Assembly: GCA_947445035.1 (NCBI GenBank)
Contig: CANFCK010000007.1
Coordinates: 170,060 to 234,059 of the forward strand
DNA from: Deltaproteobacteria bacterium
GTDB taxonomy: Bacteria > Myxococcota_A > UBA796 > SXON01
Reading direction: 5' to 3'
DNA: 64,000 nucleotides
Of the stretch, positions 53,725 to 63,641 are shown one piece after another. The stretch's first letter is position 1, and every line of letters starts with the position of its first letter. A program made the translations under genes and the position numbers. The notes under the pieces were generated by a model, which did not search any database, was not told the DNA's origin, and saw only the letters and a program-made list of their open reading frames with translations.

Positions 53725-55278
53725 ATGCGCGCGTTCCTCCTCCTCGTTCCCTGCTCCGCGTTCGCCCTCGCCTGCGCGGGTCTCCGCGGCGGCCACGACC
53801 ACGCCCACGAAGGCGAAGGTCACGGGCACGAAACGGCCGAAGATCCTCGACCGGGCCTCACGGTCACCCTCTACCAGTCGGGTGTAGAGCTGTTCATGGA
53901 GTACCCGTCGTTCGTGGCGGGGAAGGAGTCGCCCCTGGTCGCCCACTTCACCGACGCGCGCGACCCGGAGGCGTTCCACTGGGTCACCGAAGGGCGGCTG
54001 ACGGCGACGCTGCGCTACGCTGACGGCACCGACGAGGTCTTCGCCGCTGAGAAGCTGATCCGCAATGGCATCTTCAAGCCTGTCGTGAAGCCGGGCAAGG
54101 CCGGCGAGGCCACGCTCACCCTCGTCCTCGAAGGCCCCGTCTCCGGCACCGTAGACGTCGGAGCGGTCACGGTCCACGCCACGACCGACGCAGCGGTCGC
54201 GGCCGCCCTTCCCGAAGAGAGCGGGGGCGAGAGCGCGGTGGGCTACCTCAAGGAAGCGCAGTGGAAGACGGAGTACGCGACCGCCGCGGCCGAGCAGCGG
54301 TCCATCCGTGGCGGGGTGCGTGCCAGCGGGGACATCAGCCCGGTCGCTGGCCGCTCGGCCGAGATCGTGGCGCCCGTGGCGGGTCGGGTTCGCACCTCGG
54401 GCGCAGCGCCCTACGTCGGCCTCCGCGTGAAGCGGGGGGAGGCGCTCCTCTCGCTGCTGCCGCTCTCGGGCGACGCCGCCGGGGCCGAAGCTGCCGCCTC
54501 TCGCGCCCGTGCAGCCCTCTCACTCGCCGAGAAGGACTTGACCCGGGCCGAGGCGCTGCACGGCGCGGCCGTTTACTCCCAGAAGCAGCTCGACGCCGCG
54601 CGCTCGGCGCGCGAAGTCGCGGCCTCGGATTTGCGCGCCGCCGAGGCGCAGCGCGGGGCATGGAGCGGGAGTGGCGGCGGGGCCGCGCTCGACATCCGGT
54701 CGCCGCTCGACGGGGTCGTCGCGTTCGCCGAGGTGTCCCCGGGAGCGCTCGTCAACGCGGGCTCGCGCCTGCTCTCGATCGTCGATCCCGCCCGCGTGTG
54801 GCTTTACTGCCACGTCACGGACACCGACGCGCCCAAGGTCGAGGGCTCGCCGGGGGCGACGTTCACGGTGCCGGGCTTCGACACGCCCTTCCACGTCGAG
54901 GGGGGCCTCGTTGCGATCGGTGCGGCCGTGGATCCTGACACCCGAACGGTCCCCGTCATCTTCGAGATCGACAACGCGACAGGCGCGCTGAAGCCCGGGA
55001 TGTTCGCCAAGGTCACGGTGCACACGATCGCGACCACCGAAGGCGTCGTGATCCCGGAGGAGGCGGTAGTCGACGACGGCGGCCGTCCCACGGTCTACGT
55101 CATGGAGGGCGGGGAGAGCTTCTTCGCCCGTCGCGTGAAGCTCGGCGCGCGGGCCGATGGCCTCGTCCAGGTGCTCGACGGGGTCGCCGCCGGGGAGCGC
55201 GTCGTGAGTCGGGGCGCCTACGAGATCAAGCTCTCCAGTGCCGGGGGCGCGATCCCCGAGCACGGCCACGCCCACTAA
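53725..55278 (+). CDS. RND efflux periplasmic adaptor (CzcB/CusB-like), His-rich termini
   Basis: A 517-residue adaptor. Leader ends LACAG with a lipobox-like LACAG region, followed by a His-rich stretch (GGHDHAHEGEGHGHE) and the C-terminus ends EHGHAH; both can bind metal. Residues about 190-250 hold the first lipoyl half (IVAPVAGRVR), a long coiled-coil hairpin follows (SRARAALSLAEKDLTRAEAL), then the barrel (VWLYCHVTDTDAPKVEGSPG) and membrane-proximal domain. Links the inner-membrane pump to the TolC-like channel. Confidence 0.92.
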   Translation: MRAFLLLVPCSAFALACAGLRGGHDHAHEGEGHGHETAEDPRPGLTVTLYQSGVELFMEYPSFVAGKESPLVAHFTDARDPEAFHWVTEGRLTATLRYADGTDEVFAAEKLIRNGIFKPVVKPGKAGEATLTLVLEGPVSGTVDVGAVTVHATTDAAVAAALPEESGGESAVGYLKEAQWKTEYATAAAEQRSIRGGVRASGDISPVAGRSAEIVAPVAGRVRTSGAAPYVGLRVKRGEALLSLLPLSGDAAGAEAAASRARAALSLAEKDLTRAEALHGAAVYSQKQLDAARSAREVAASDLRAAEAQRGAWSGSGGGAALDIRSPLDGVVAFAEVSPGALVNAGSRLLSIVDPARVWLYCHVTDTDAPKVEGSPGATFTVPGFDTPFHVEGGLVAIGAAVDPDTRTVPVIFEIDNATGALKPGMFAKVTVHTIATTEGVVIPEEAVVDDGGRPTVYVMEGGESFFARRVKLGARADGLVQVLDGVAAGERVVSRGAYEIKLSSAGGAIPEHGHAH

Positions 55279-55290
55279 GGAGCCCGACCG

Positions 55291-58200
55291 ATGAACCGCC
55301 TGATCCTGTGGTCGGTCCAGAACCGGCTCCTCGTGCTCGCCGCCGCGCTGCTCATGCTTTTCGTGGGCGTCGACGTCGCGCGGAAGATGCCCGTGGACGT
55401 GTTCCCCGACCTCACGGCCCCGACCGTCACCGTCCTCACGGAGGCCCACGGCCTCGCGCCCGAGGAGGTCGAGACGCTCGTGACCTTCCCCATCGAGACC
55501 GCGGTGAACGGCGCGACCGGCGTTCGACGGGTGCGCTCCGCGTCGGGCGTCGGCATCTCGATCGTCTGGGTGGAGTTCGACTGGGGCACCGACATCCTCG
55601 TCGCGCGCCAGATCGTAAACGAGAAGCTCCAGATGGTCGCGCCGCAGCTCCCGAGCGACATCGCGCCGCCGTCGATGGCGCCCGTCTCGTCGGTGATGGG
55701 GGAGATCCTCTTCCTCTCGCTGAAGTGGGAGGAGCCGGCGGCGACCGAGGAGGGCCGCCTGTCCCAGATGATGGAGGCGAGGACGCTCGCGGACTGGGTG
55801 GTCCGCAAGCGGTTGCTCTCGGTCGGCGGTGTCTCCCAGGTTGTCCCCATCGGTGGCGCCGTCCGGCAGATCCAGGTGCGCCTTCGCCCGGAGGCGATGC
55901 AGGCGCTCGACGTCAGCTTCGAGCAGGTCGCCCATGCCCTCCGCACCGGCAACACCAACGCCTCCGGAGGGTTCTACGCCGAGGCGGGGCAGGAGTACCT
56001 GCTCCGCGGCGTGGGGCGCGCCGAGACCCTCGACGACATCGGTGGCACCCCGGTCGGGGTTCGTGGGGGCGTCCCGATCCTCGTCCGACAGCTCGCCGAG
56101 GTCGTGGTCGGGCCGAAGGTGAAGCGCGGGGAGGGCAGCGCGGACGCCGAGCCCGCCGTCATCCTCGCGGTGATGAAGCAGCCCGACGCCAACACGCTCG
56201 CGCTCACCGAGCAGCTCGATGCCGCGCTCGACCAGATTCAGACGACGCTCCCGACCGGGCTCGTGATCGACCGGCACATCTTCCGGCAGTCGGACTTCAT
56301 CTCCGCGGCGGTCTCGAACGTTTCGGAGGCGCTGCGCGACGGGGCGATCCTCGTGGCGATCGTCCTCGTCCTCTTCCTCGGAAACGTCCGCACGGCGACC
56401 ATCTCGCTTGTCGCCATCCCGCTCTCGCTAGCCGCTGCCGTGCTCGTCATGAAGGTCGCGGGTGTGTCCCTGAACACGATGACCCTCGGGGGGCTCACCA
56501 TCGCCGTCGGCGCGCTCGTGGACGACGCCATCATCGACGTGGAGAACGTGTTCCGCCGGCTGCGAGAAAACCAGAAACTTGCGGAGCCGATGCCCCCGTT
56601 GGTGGTCGTCTACGAGGCCTCGGTCGAGGTCCGTGCGTCGATTCTCTTCGCGACGCTGATCATCATCCTCGTGTTCCTCCCACTCTTCTTCCTGTCTGGG
56701 CTGGAAGGCCGCATGCTGGCGCCGCTCGGGCTCGCCTACATCGTCGCCATCGCGGCCTCGCTCGTGGTCGCGATGACGGTCACGCCCGCGCTCTGCGCGT
56801 GGCTCCTGCCTGGGTCGAAGGCCCTCGATCACGAGGAGAGCTTCGTCATGCGCGGGCTCAAGCGGCTCTACGCGCCGAGCCTCGACTTCGCGCTCCGCCT
56901 CCCAGCCCTCGTCCTCGGCGGATCCGTCGCGGCGCTCGTCGTCGCGCTCGCCATCCTGCCCTTCCTCGGGCGCTCCTTCCTGCCGGAGTTCAATGAGGGG
57001 AGCCTCACGCTCAACGTGGTGACCCTGCCGGGGACCTCGCTCGCCGCGAGCGACCGGCTGGGGCGCCGCGTGGAGGAGGTGCTCCTCGAGTTCCCCGAGG
57101 TGGCTGCCACGGCCCGCCGTACGGGGCGCGCCGAATTGGACGAGCACGCGCAGGACGTCAACGCCGCGGAGCTGGACGTCCAGCTGGACTTCTCGAAGAG
57201 CGAGCGAGGAAAGGAGGAGTTCCTGGCAGCGCTTCGCAAGGCGCTGGCCCAGGTGCCCGGAGCCGTGATCACGGTCGGACAGCCGCTGTCCCATCGCATC
57301 GACCATATGCTCTCGGGCTCACGCTCGGCGATCGCCATCAAGGTCTTCGGCGACGACCTCGTCACGCTCCGCCAAGTGGCCGAACAGGTGAAAGCCGCTA
57401 TCGAGAACGTGCCGGGAGCGGTCGACGTGAGCATCGAACAGCAGGTGGACATTCCCGAGCTGGAGATCCGCGCCGACCGCGCTGCGGCAGCCCGGTACGG
57501 GCTCACGACGGGAGATCTGGTGGAGGCGGTCGAGCGCGCCCTCACCGGAGAGATCGTCGGCACGATGCTGGAGGGCCAGCGCACCACGGAGCTCGTCGTA
57601 CGGCTCGATGACGCCTCAAGGGAGGACTTCGAGGCTCTCCTGTCCACGCCCATCGACACGCCCGCAGGCCCGCGTGTGCCGCTCAAGGCCGTCGCGAGCG
57701 TCGTTCGCGACACGAGCCCCAACACGATCACGCGGGAAGGCGTGCAGCGGAAGATGGTGGTGCAGGCCAACGTCGCCGACCGCGACATCGTGTCGGTCGT
57801 GGAGGACATGCGCGCGGCCGTGCGTGCGAACGTGCGGATGCCCGAGGGCTACTACCCGGTGTTCGGCGGGCAATTCGAGAGCGCGGCGGAGGCCACGCGG
57901 ACGATCGCGCTGCTGTCCGTCGGCGTCGTCATCGGCATCTTCCTTCTGCTGGGGGTGGCCTTCCGGTCGGTGCGGAACGCGATCCTGACGCTCGTGAACC
58001 TCCCACTCGCGCTCATCGGCGGCGTGCTCGCCGTGACCTTCACGTCGGGGGTTGTGTCCATCCCGGCGCTTGTCGGCTTCATCACGCTCTTCGGCATCGC
58101 GACGCGCAACGGGATCATGATGATCAGTCACTTCGAGCACCTCGTCCGGGACGAGGGCCTGTCCATCGACGAGGCCGTGCGTCAGGGCTCGATGGAGCGG

Positions 58201-58392
58201 CTGGCGCCAATCCTGATGACGGCGCTGTGCGCGGGTCTGGCGCTCGTTCCCCTCGTCCTCGGCGCGGATGAGCCCGGCAACGAGATTCAGGCGCCGATGG
58301 GCGTCGTCATCCTCGGCGGCCTCCTGTCGTCCACGGCGCTCAACATGCTGGTCGTGCCTGTCCTGTACCGGCGCTTCGGGAGGTCCGCATGA
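55291..58392 (+). CDS. Heavy-metal RND efflux pump (CzcA/CusA-like)
   Basis: A 1033-residue inner-membrane pump with the 12-helix RND plan. NRLILWSVQNRLLVLAAALL starts helix 1, PVDVFPDLTAPTVTVLTEA is the standard next block, and IAVGALVDDAIIDVENVFRR near residue 410 holds the proton-relay acidic residues of helix 4. The C-terminal half repeats the plan (GVVSIPALVGFITLFGIATR). It uses the proton gradient to expel metal ions. ATGA overlap with the TolC-like gene. Metal choice (zinc, cobalt, copper or silver) is not clear. Confidence 0.95.
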   Translation: MNRLILWSVQNRLLVLAAALLMLFVGVDVARKMPVDVFPDLTAPTVTVLTEAHGLAPEEVETLVTFPIETAVNGATGVRRVRSASGVGISIVWVEFDWGTDILVARQIVNEKLQMVAPQLPSDIAPPSMAPVSSVMGEILFLSLKWEEPAATEEGRLSQMMEARTLADWVVRKRLLSVGGVSQVVPIGGAVRQIQVRLRPEAMQALDVSFEQVAHALRTGNTNASGGFYAEAGQEYLLRGVGRAETLDDIGGTPVGVRGGVPILVRQLAEVVVGPKVKRGEGSADAEPAVILAVMKQPDANTLALTEQLDAALDQIQTTLPTGLVIDRHIFRQSDFISAAVSNVSEALRDGAILVAIVLVLFLGNVRTATISLVAIPLSLAAAVLVMKVAGVSLNTMTLGGLTIAVGALVDDAIIDVENVFRRLRENQKLAEPMPPLVVVYEASVEVRASILFATLIIILVFLPLFFLSGLEGRMLAPLGLAYIVAIAASLVVAMTVTPALCAWLLPGSKALDHEESFVMRGLKRLYAPSLDFALRLPALVLGGSVAALVVALAILPFLGRSFLPEFNEGSLTLNVVTLPGTSLAASDRLGRRVEEVLLEFPEVAATARRTGRAELDEHAQDVNAAELDVQLDFSKSERGKEEFLAALRKALAQVPGAVITVGQPLSHRIDHMLSGSRSAIAIKVFGDDLVTLRQVAEQVKAAIENVPGAVDVSIEQQVDIPELEIRADRAAAARYGLTTGDLVEAVERALTGEIVGTMLEGQRTTELVVRLDDASREDFEALLSTPIDTPAGPRVPLKAVASVVRDTSPNTITREGVQRKMVVQANVADRDIVSVVEDMRAAVRANVRMPEGYYPVFGGQFESAAEATRTIALLSVGVVIGIFLLLGVAFRSVRNAILTLVNLPLALIGGVLAVTFTSGVVSIPALVGFITLFGIATRNGIMMISHFEHLVRDEGLSIDEAVRQGSMERLAPILMTALCAGLALVPLVLGADEPGNEIQAPMGVVILGGLLSSTALNMLVVPVLYRRFGRSA

Positions 58393-59525
58393 TCCTGCTC
58401 CTTGCGACGATGGCAGCAGCCATGACGCCAGGCGAGGCGGTGAGGGCCGCGCTCGTTCACGACCCGGTGCTCGCGGAGGCCGAGGCGCGGGTCGAGGCTG
58501 GAGAGGGGGCGCTGGCGGCGGCGTCGTGGCTCCGGCACAACCCGCGCGTCAGCGGCAGGGTGGGCGACGAGCGGCTGGAGTTGGAGGCGAGCCAGGCGGT
58601 GTCCTTGTCGGGGGAGGGCCTCGCGGCCGCCCGGAGCGCGCGCGCTTCTCTGGACTCGGTGGAGGCCGCGCGGGACAGAGCGCGGCTCGTGACCGCGGCG
58701 GAGGCCCGGCGGGCGTGGCTGCGCGCGGCCGTCGCGCAATCCGAGGTCGAGATCGCCTCGGACGAGCTGGCGGGAACCACGCGACTGCGGGAGGCTGCGG
58801 AGAAGCGTGTGGCGGCGGGAGAAGCCGCCGAATTCGAGCTACGCCTGGCCAGACTGGAGGAGGCCCGCGCTGTCGGGCTGGTGCTTCGAGCCCGCGCATC
58901 GCTCGCGGAGTCGAGGGCGTCGCTCGCTGCATTGACGGGCGATCCGACCGCGACCGCCGACGGAGATCCGCTCGCAGCCGCGCCGCCACAGGGAGCCGCA
59001 GGAGCGCGCGACGATGTCCGCGCTGCGGAAGCGTCGGTCGAGGCTGCGCGCGCGGCGCTCGCCCGCGAGCGCGCGGCCACCATTCCGGCCGTCGAGATCG
59101 GCGTGTTCTACGAAGACGACGCGGGACGCGCTGTCGTGGGCCCTACGCTCGGTGTCGAAGTTCCGCTTTGGCAGCGCAATCCCGCCGGTCGCGGGAGCGC
59201 CCGCGGTGATCTCCGACGGGCGCAGTCCGAGGCGGCGAGCACCTCCGCTCGTGCCACCGCGGAGCAGGCCGCATCGTCGGAGCGCATGCGCGACCTCGAA
59301 CCGCTGGCGGCGCTGCTCGGCGACGACCCGGCGGGGGACGCAACCGCCGTGCTTTCGGGCGTCGAGGTCGCATGGCTCGCCGGCGAGCTCGACATCGCGG
59401 AGGCGACGCTGCTGCGCGCCCGCGCCCTCGACGGAAGGCGCGCGTGGGTCGAGGCGCGGGCTGCGGTCGCCGAGGCTCGGATCGCCGCTGCGCTGGCGGA
59501 GGGCACGGATACCCTGTTCCCGTGA
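58389..59525 (+). CDS. TolC/CzcC-like outer-membrane efflux protein
   Basis: A 378-residue, Ala/Glu/Arg-rich helical protein with a short leader (LLLATMAAAMTPGEAVRA). Repeated long helices (EARVEAGEGALAAASWLRHN, LRLARLEEARAVGLVLRAR) and a beta portion (VEIGVFYEDDAGRAVVGPTL) fit the outer-membrane factor fold. It overlaps the pump gene and completes the tripartite complex. Slightly shorter than usual (about 410-450). Confidence 0.88.
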   Translation: MILLLATMAAAMTPGEAVRAALVHDPVLAEAEARVEAGEGALAAASWLRHNPRVSGRVGDERLELEASQAVSLSGEGLAAARSARASLDSVEAARDRARLVTAAEARRAWLRAAVAQSEVEIASDELAGTTRLREAAEKRVAAGEAAEFELRLARLEEARAVGLVLRARASLAESRASLAALTGDPTATADGDPLAAAPPQGAAGARDDVRAAEASVEAARAALARERAATIPAVEIGVFYEDDAGRAVVGPTLGVEVPLWQRNPAGRGSARGDLRRAQSEAASTSARATAEQAASSERMRDLEPLAALLGDDPAGDATAVLSGVEVAWLAGELDIAEATLLRARALDGRRAWVEARAAVAEARIAAALAEGTDTLFP

Positions 59526-59552
59526 ACCTGCCGCGCCACGAAAACGAAGACG

Positions 59553-59581
59553 GCGGCGATCCGGGGTCTCCGGATCGCCGT
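59553..59581 (+). terminator. Terminator-like hairpin after the efflux operon
   Basis: CGGCGATCCGG and CCGGATCGCCG form an 11-bp stem with loop GGTCT, extended by a G-T pair. It lies 28 nt after the TolC-like stop, between convergent genes. Only a weak T-stretch follows (TCATTCGGTG), so efficiency as an intrinsic terminator is uncertain. Confidence 0.6.
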
Positions 59582-59702
59582 CATTCGGTGTGGTCGGCTC
59601 AACTTGATGATTATAGAACTTGGTGGCTGGACGAGCAGGGCAGGAGCGGGCGGAGTTCTTGGCATTGAAGGAGGGGCTGGTGCTGCACGTGGGTCACGAT
59701 GG

Positions 59703-60947
59703 TCATTCGTCGGGCATCACGCCGCTCCAGGCGTGGTAGCTCAAAGCGCCATCCGGCCAACCGTCGAGCCAGAACACTGAGGCGACATCGCCGTCCAGCG
59801 CGGCGGCCGTGGGGTAGGCGTACCCGCCCTCGAAGTACAACGAACATCCGATCGCGTTCCCGTCGTGATCCACCCGCGTGAGTACGACCTCCGCATGGGT
59901 GTCATCCGGGGGCGGGTATTGTCGTTGCCAGACCAGGAGTGCGCCCGCGACATCGCCGGCCAGTGGGGCGCTGTAGACATGGGCCCAGCCGCAAACTCCC
60001 CAGTCTGGGGAGAGGCAAGTCCACGCCGGCGACCCGGTTGAGATGGTCTGCAGGTCGGCACCAAAGGTCTCCGCAAACACGGCCCTCGGTTCGCCCTCCG
60101 CCGGGTAGGTCTCGAAGCGAGTGCGGAACCACGAATTGTCGTCCCGGGCGGCGATCGGAGCGAAATCAGTCTCGGAGAATGAGAGCACCGCACCGTGGTC
60201 ATCCAAGACCACCAGCCCGCTCATCGTCGCGCTGAGTGCGCTCCCTGCCCGGTTCGACGCCGACCACTCGGCCGGGTAGCCCGCCCAAGCCAGCTGCAGA
60301 TTCACCGGGGTCACGACGTCCACGACGGAGGCGCCGAGCGCGGCGTACCACAACTTGGGAGCGACGCTCTCCCCGTCGTCTTCCTCGCCGACCAGCCACC
60401 GGGTCGCCGGGACGACAAGCCCCACGCCCTCCGAGGCGGGAATCAATGTCGGCGCGCCAATTGCCTCGAAATACCCGGGGAGGGTGACCAGCGACCGCAT
60501 GGGCAGCACGAGGGCACTCTCCCCGACCTCGTACACAGAGACGGTCGCGACTCCCTCCTCGGAGAGCGCGCTGACGCCGAGGTATAGCGCCCCGGACACC
60601 CAATACACCTCGGCAGGTGCGCTGCTGTTGGATATCCCAGCTACCGACATGTCGATGCGCGCCAGCTCCGTGCCGTCGTCCTCCACCACCAGCAACGCTT
60701 GGTCCTGGAACATCGGAACGACCCACCCGCCAGCGGGTCGCCGCCGCATCGCGTGGTCGACGTATCGGAGGGGGATGTCGAAATCCCACAGCTCCTTTTG
60801 CGCACAGGCGGGGGCACCTCCGATCGGCGGGCCAGATGTGGGGCCCCCTCCGGCGCTGTCGTCGCAAGCATGGAGCACGACGATGATGCCCAACACAACC
60901 CACCCCCGCGGAAGGGGCACCACCACGACCGCGAGTCGACCGGTCAC
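59703..60947 (-). CDS. Lipoprotein of unknown function, possible beta-propeller
   Basis: A 414-residue protein starting at GTG that overlaps the upstream stop (GTGA). Leader WVVLGIIVVLHAC ends in a lipobox. The body has regular strand-turn units with Val/Leu and Asp (GWVVPMFQDQALLVVEDDGT, SGLVVLDDHGAVLSFSETDF, EVVLTRVDHDGNAIGCSLYF), suggesting a propeller, but no named family. Third gene of a minus-strand unit with two uncharacterised genes. Confidence 0.65.
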   Translation of the reverse strand: MTGRLAVVVVPLPRGWVVLGIIVVLHACDDSAGGGPTSGPPIGGAPACAQKELWDFDIPLRYVDHAMRRRPAGGWVVPMFQDQALLVVEDDGTELARIDMSVAGISNSSAPAEVYWVSGALYLGVSALSEEGVATVSVYEVGESALVLPMRSLVTLPGYFEAIGAPTLIPASEGVGLVVPATRWLVGEEDDGESVAPKLWYAALGASVVDVVTPVNLQLAWAGYPAEWSASNRAGSALSATMSGLVVLDDHGAVLSFSETDFAPIAARDDNSWFRTRFETYPAEGEPRAVFAETFGADLQTISTGSPAWTCLSPDWGVCGWAHVYSAPLAGDVAGALLVWQRQYPPPDDTHAEVVLTRVDHDGNAIGCSLYFEGGYAYPTAAALDGDVASVFWLDGWPDGALSYHAWSGVMPDE

Positions 60948-62842
60948 GGCAGGCTGTCGCTGTCACCAAAGGCATACACATAGTCCGCCCCGGCTCCTCG
61001 CCCCTTGAGCGTCGCCATGGCATCCCGGAAATCCCGTACCGACACCAGGTCTTCGCTCCGCAACTTCCGGCTGGCCCGCACGTGCAGGGGGCTGTCGCGT
61101 CCGGGCTCGGCCATCGGGATGTATCCGAGCTTGAGCGAGCATACGACCGCGTCCCCGAAGAGGCAATCGAACCCCTGTTGGACGTACTGCGCCCTCACCT
61201 CCGGCGTCCACTCGCTTTGGTGCCCGAATTGGGCGATACCGGTCATCATGTTCCCCAAATAGCTGACCGCAGCCCCGGGAGTGCCCTCGTCGGCCCCTGC
61301 GGTGGTCTGAACCGCTGCGGCGCCGAGAAAGCCCACAGCCGACTCGGGATACGGTTGCATTTGGTACGTCGGCGTCTCGACGATATTGCCTCCCCCCGTC
61401 AGCCCCAGCGGATACGGGAAGGACGTCCTGGTCCAGTCGGCGAGCGTCGTCGCCTCCCCGAATTCCGAGTCGCGGCCCGCAGGATAATTACGGGCGTTTC
61501 CAGGAAACCCGAAGTTCTTGCTAGCTGAGCGCCCGGTGACGATGCGCGCCCGAACACTCGTGACACAGGACATGAACTGCTGGATACGCTGACCCGGCTG
61601 CGCCCGACCGGAGGGATCGTCGAAGAGTATCTGCATGACCGACGACAACGCGTCGTTCTCGTCCCACTCGTCGGTCAGGAAGGACCACTCGTCCGGGTTC
61701 GGATACGTCGACGGGTGAAGCGTCACGCCCACCCAGTAGCGGATCTTCACGATGCCATCCGCCCGACTCTCCACCTTGTACACGGCGTAGAATTGCACCA
61801 CCGCGAGCAGCCACACATTCCCCTGTTGGTTGGTGTTGCCCGTCGCCGCCTCCCATCCTGACCCCGGGAACGCCCTCCCACTGACCGTGTCCGCGGCGCC
61901 CTCGTCCGCGAGCCCAGCATCCTCAAGACTCCGCACGTAGGCTTCGGGCGACGCGACGTTCAAGTACAACCAGTCCATGCCCAGGCCGTCGCTTTGCGCC
62001 CGCAGATCCGGAACCATCGAACCGTACCACCAGAAAAAAAACGACGGAGTGCCGTTGTAGCTACAGTTGGTATTCACCGCAACGACGTTGGAGAGCCCCG
62101 ATTCCGCGCCGAATACCTCATGGTCGGGTGCATCGTCGACTTCGGCGTAGTCGAAGAACTCATCGAACGACCTGCCTGGCGTGTCCTTCACCCGGCGCAC
62201 CAAGACGGGGTCGTCGTCCGGATCCTCGGTGTTGTAGGGGCTGACGAATACCTTGCATCCCAGGTCGGCGTAGTTCTCCGGCGCCTGGGACTTGGACGCC
62301 GAGGCCGCCTCGGGCCCGGGTCGGGGCGCTTCCCTGGCGCTAACGGCAGCCTGCAGACGCGCGTCGACCACGAGGGACTTCGCACCCGACACGGCCGACT
62401 CCACCCACCGTTTGGGCCCAAGCGCGGCCGGCTCGACGCGGGCCGCATTCGCGATGGGGCCGGATTGGGCACTGCTCGCCCGCCCGGACGCCGTGCTGTG
62501 CGCAGATTGCGCCATCGGGGCACTCCAGCCGCCGTTGTCGTGCAGGAGGCTCGGCGTGCCGCTGACCAAGCGGGGGGCGCGAGCCGTTGCACAGGCCACA
62601 CACCCGCACGTAGCGAGATCGGATACGCCGCCGCACGCCGACCGCTCGGTCGGAGCACATCCGCAGTCGGACGACCCAGCCTGCGCCTTCGCGCGTGCGC
62701 TCGACACGAGCCCGGCGGCGCGCCCGCCCGTCATTGGCCCTGGAGTGAAGCCAGGCCGCTTCAGCGTTTCCCCCTGAAACGGCGACACCGTCGCGTAGTC
62801 GCTCAACGAAGCATGGGACCAGTCGACGAACGAGCGTGCCAT
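60944..62842 (-). CDS. Uncharacterised 632-residue protein with Cys-rich N-terminal region
   Basis: I start at the ATG at 62842 (MARSFVDWSHASLSDYATVS), which follows the preceding gene by 5 nt. There is no signal peptide. Residues about 57-86 hold a cluster of Cys (SSDCGCAPTERSACGG, ATCGCVACAT). A low-complexity Ala/Ser stretch follows, and then a globular part rich in aromatic residues (NGTPSFFFWWYGSMVPDLRA, NVWLLAVVQFYAVYKVESRA, VKIRYWVGVTLHPSTYPNPD). No known domain or catalytic motif is visible. The last ~60 residues are charged (ASRKLRSEDLVSVRDFRDAM). Confidence 0.7.
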   Translation of the reverse strand: MARSFVDWSHASLSDYATVSPFQGETLKRPGFTPGPMTGGRAAGLVSSARAKAQAGSSDCGCAPTERSACGGVSDLATCGCVACATARAPRLVSGTPSLLHDNGGWSAPMAQSAHSTASGRASSAQSGPIANAARVEPAALGPKRWVESAVSGAKSLVVDARLQAAVSAREAPRPGPEAASASKSQAPENYADLGCKVFVSPYNTEDPDDDPVLVRRVKDTPGRSFDEFFDYAEVDDAPDHEVFGAESGLSNVVAVNTNCSYNGTPSFFFWWYGSMVPDLRAQSDGLGMDWLYLNVASPEAYVRSLEDAGLADEGAADTVSGRAFPGSGWEAATGNTNQQGNVWLLAVVQFYAVYKVESRADGIVKIRYWVGVTLHPSTYPNPDEWSFLTDEWDENDALSSVMQILFDDPSGRAQPGQRIQQFMSCVTSVRARIVTGRSASKNFGFPGNARNYPAGRDSEFGEATTLADWTRTSFPYPLGLTGGGNIVETPTYQMQPYPESAVGFLGAAAVQTTAGADEGTPGAAVSYLGNMMTGIAQFGHQSEWTPEVRAQYVQQGFDCLFGDAVVCSLKLGYIPMAEPGRDSPLHVRASRKLRSEDLVSVRDFRDAMATLKGRGAGADYVYAFGDSDSLP

Positions 62843-62847
62843 GGCGA

Positions 62848-63258
62848 CTAGCTCCGGAACTCGAACGCCAGGGCGACGCTGACCGTGCCCCACTCGCGGT
62901 TGGTGCCGGAGGACGGCGCGCAGGCGAGGCCGTAGCGCATGTGCAGGCCGAGCTTGGTGGCGTCGGTGTAGGCGGTGTGGATCACCTGGCCGCCGGTGGT
63001 TGAGAACGCGAAGAGGTCGACGGGGCTCGACCAGGTGATGCCGTTGAACGACCAGAAGAACACGACCTTCCATTTGAAGTTCGTGCTGTACTGCTCCAGG
63101 AGGCTATGGGCGGTGATGCCGGCCACGTACGGACCCAGCCCAGTGAGGTTCGGCGTGTCAAGCTCGGTGGTGATGGTCGAGCCGTCCACGCCGTTGGTCT
63201 GGAGCATCAGCTTCTGCACAAGGCCGACGACTTTGATCTTGTTCGAGGGAGCGGGCAT
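62848..63258 (-). CDS. Uncharacterised 136-residue protein
   Basis: No signal peptide. The sequence reads as a compact beta-rich domain (KIKVVGLVQKLMLQTNGVDG, WKVVFFWSFNGITWSSPVDL, EWGTVSVALAFEFRS). It is lower in GC than the rest, with codons for Asn, Lys and Thr, which may hint at separate ancestry. No family recognised. First gene of the three-gene unit; its promoter should lie in the hairpin-rich DNA to the right. Confidence 0.65.
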   Translation of the reverse strand: MPAPSNKIKVVGLVQKLMLQTNGVDGSTITTELDTPNLTGLGPYVAGITAHSLLEQYSTNFKWKVVFFWSFNGITWSSPVDLFAFSTTGGQVIHTAYTDATKLGLHMRYGLACAPSSGTNREWGTVSVALAFEFRS

Positions 63259-63386
63259 TGGGTGAATCCTATCGGGGCTGGGGTTGTTTGTGGTTCAGAC
63301 CCCCTCACCGTAGCCGGTGCTCACCGGGTTGAAAGAAAGTTAATCAGCTACAACCAAAACTATTCTTGTTGCCAAGGTTCGCCGAT

Positions 63387-63457
63387 CTGCGATTCGCAGG
63401 TTGAACGGGCGCAACTCCCGAGCTGACGTTTTCAACGTCAAGGGCATTTCTGCCCTT
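63387..63457. repeat. Three small hairpins in a row
   Basis: CTGCG-ATT-CGCAG (63387-63399), TGACGTT-TTC-AACGTCA (63424-63440) and AAGGGCA-TTTC-TGCCCTT (63440-63457). All stems are perfect. The third is followed by ATT on the plus strand, so it could be a weak terminator for a gene entering from the left or part of a structured leader on the minus strand. Confidence 0.6.
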
Positions 63458-63641
63458 ATTGGTGTTGAACCATGTGTTCACGGCAGATCGCTCGTAACGT
63501 GATCCAAAACCGAAACACCCCACCCAGTCTGGCGAGCGGCGTGACGCGCCCCTTCGACTGCACACGACCCACGCGTATCCCCCCAGCGATCCCCTGCAAC
63601 GCTGCGGCCGCTCTACTTTGGACATGTCAAGGACCGGCCAT

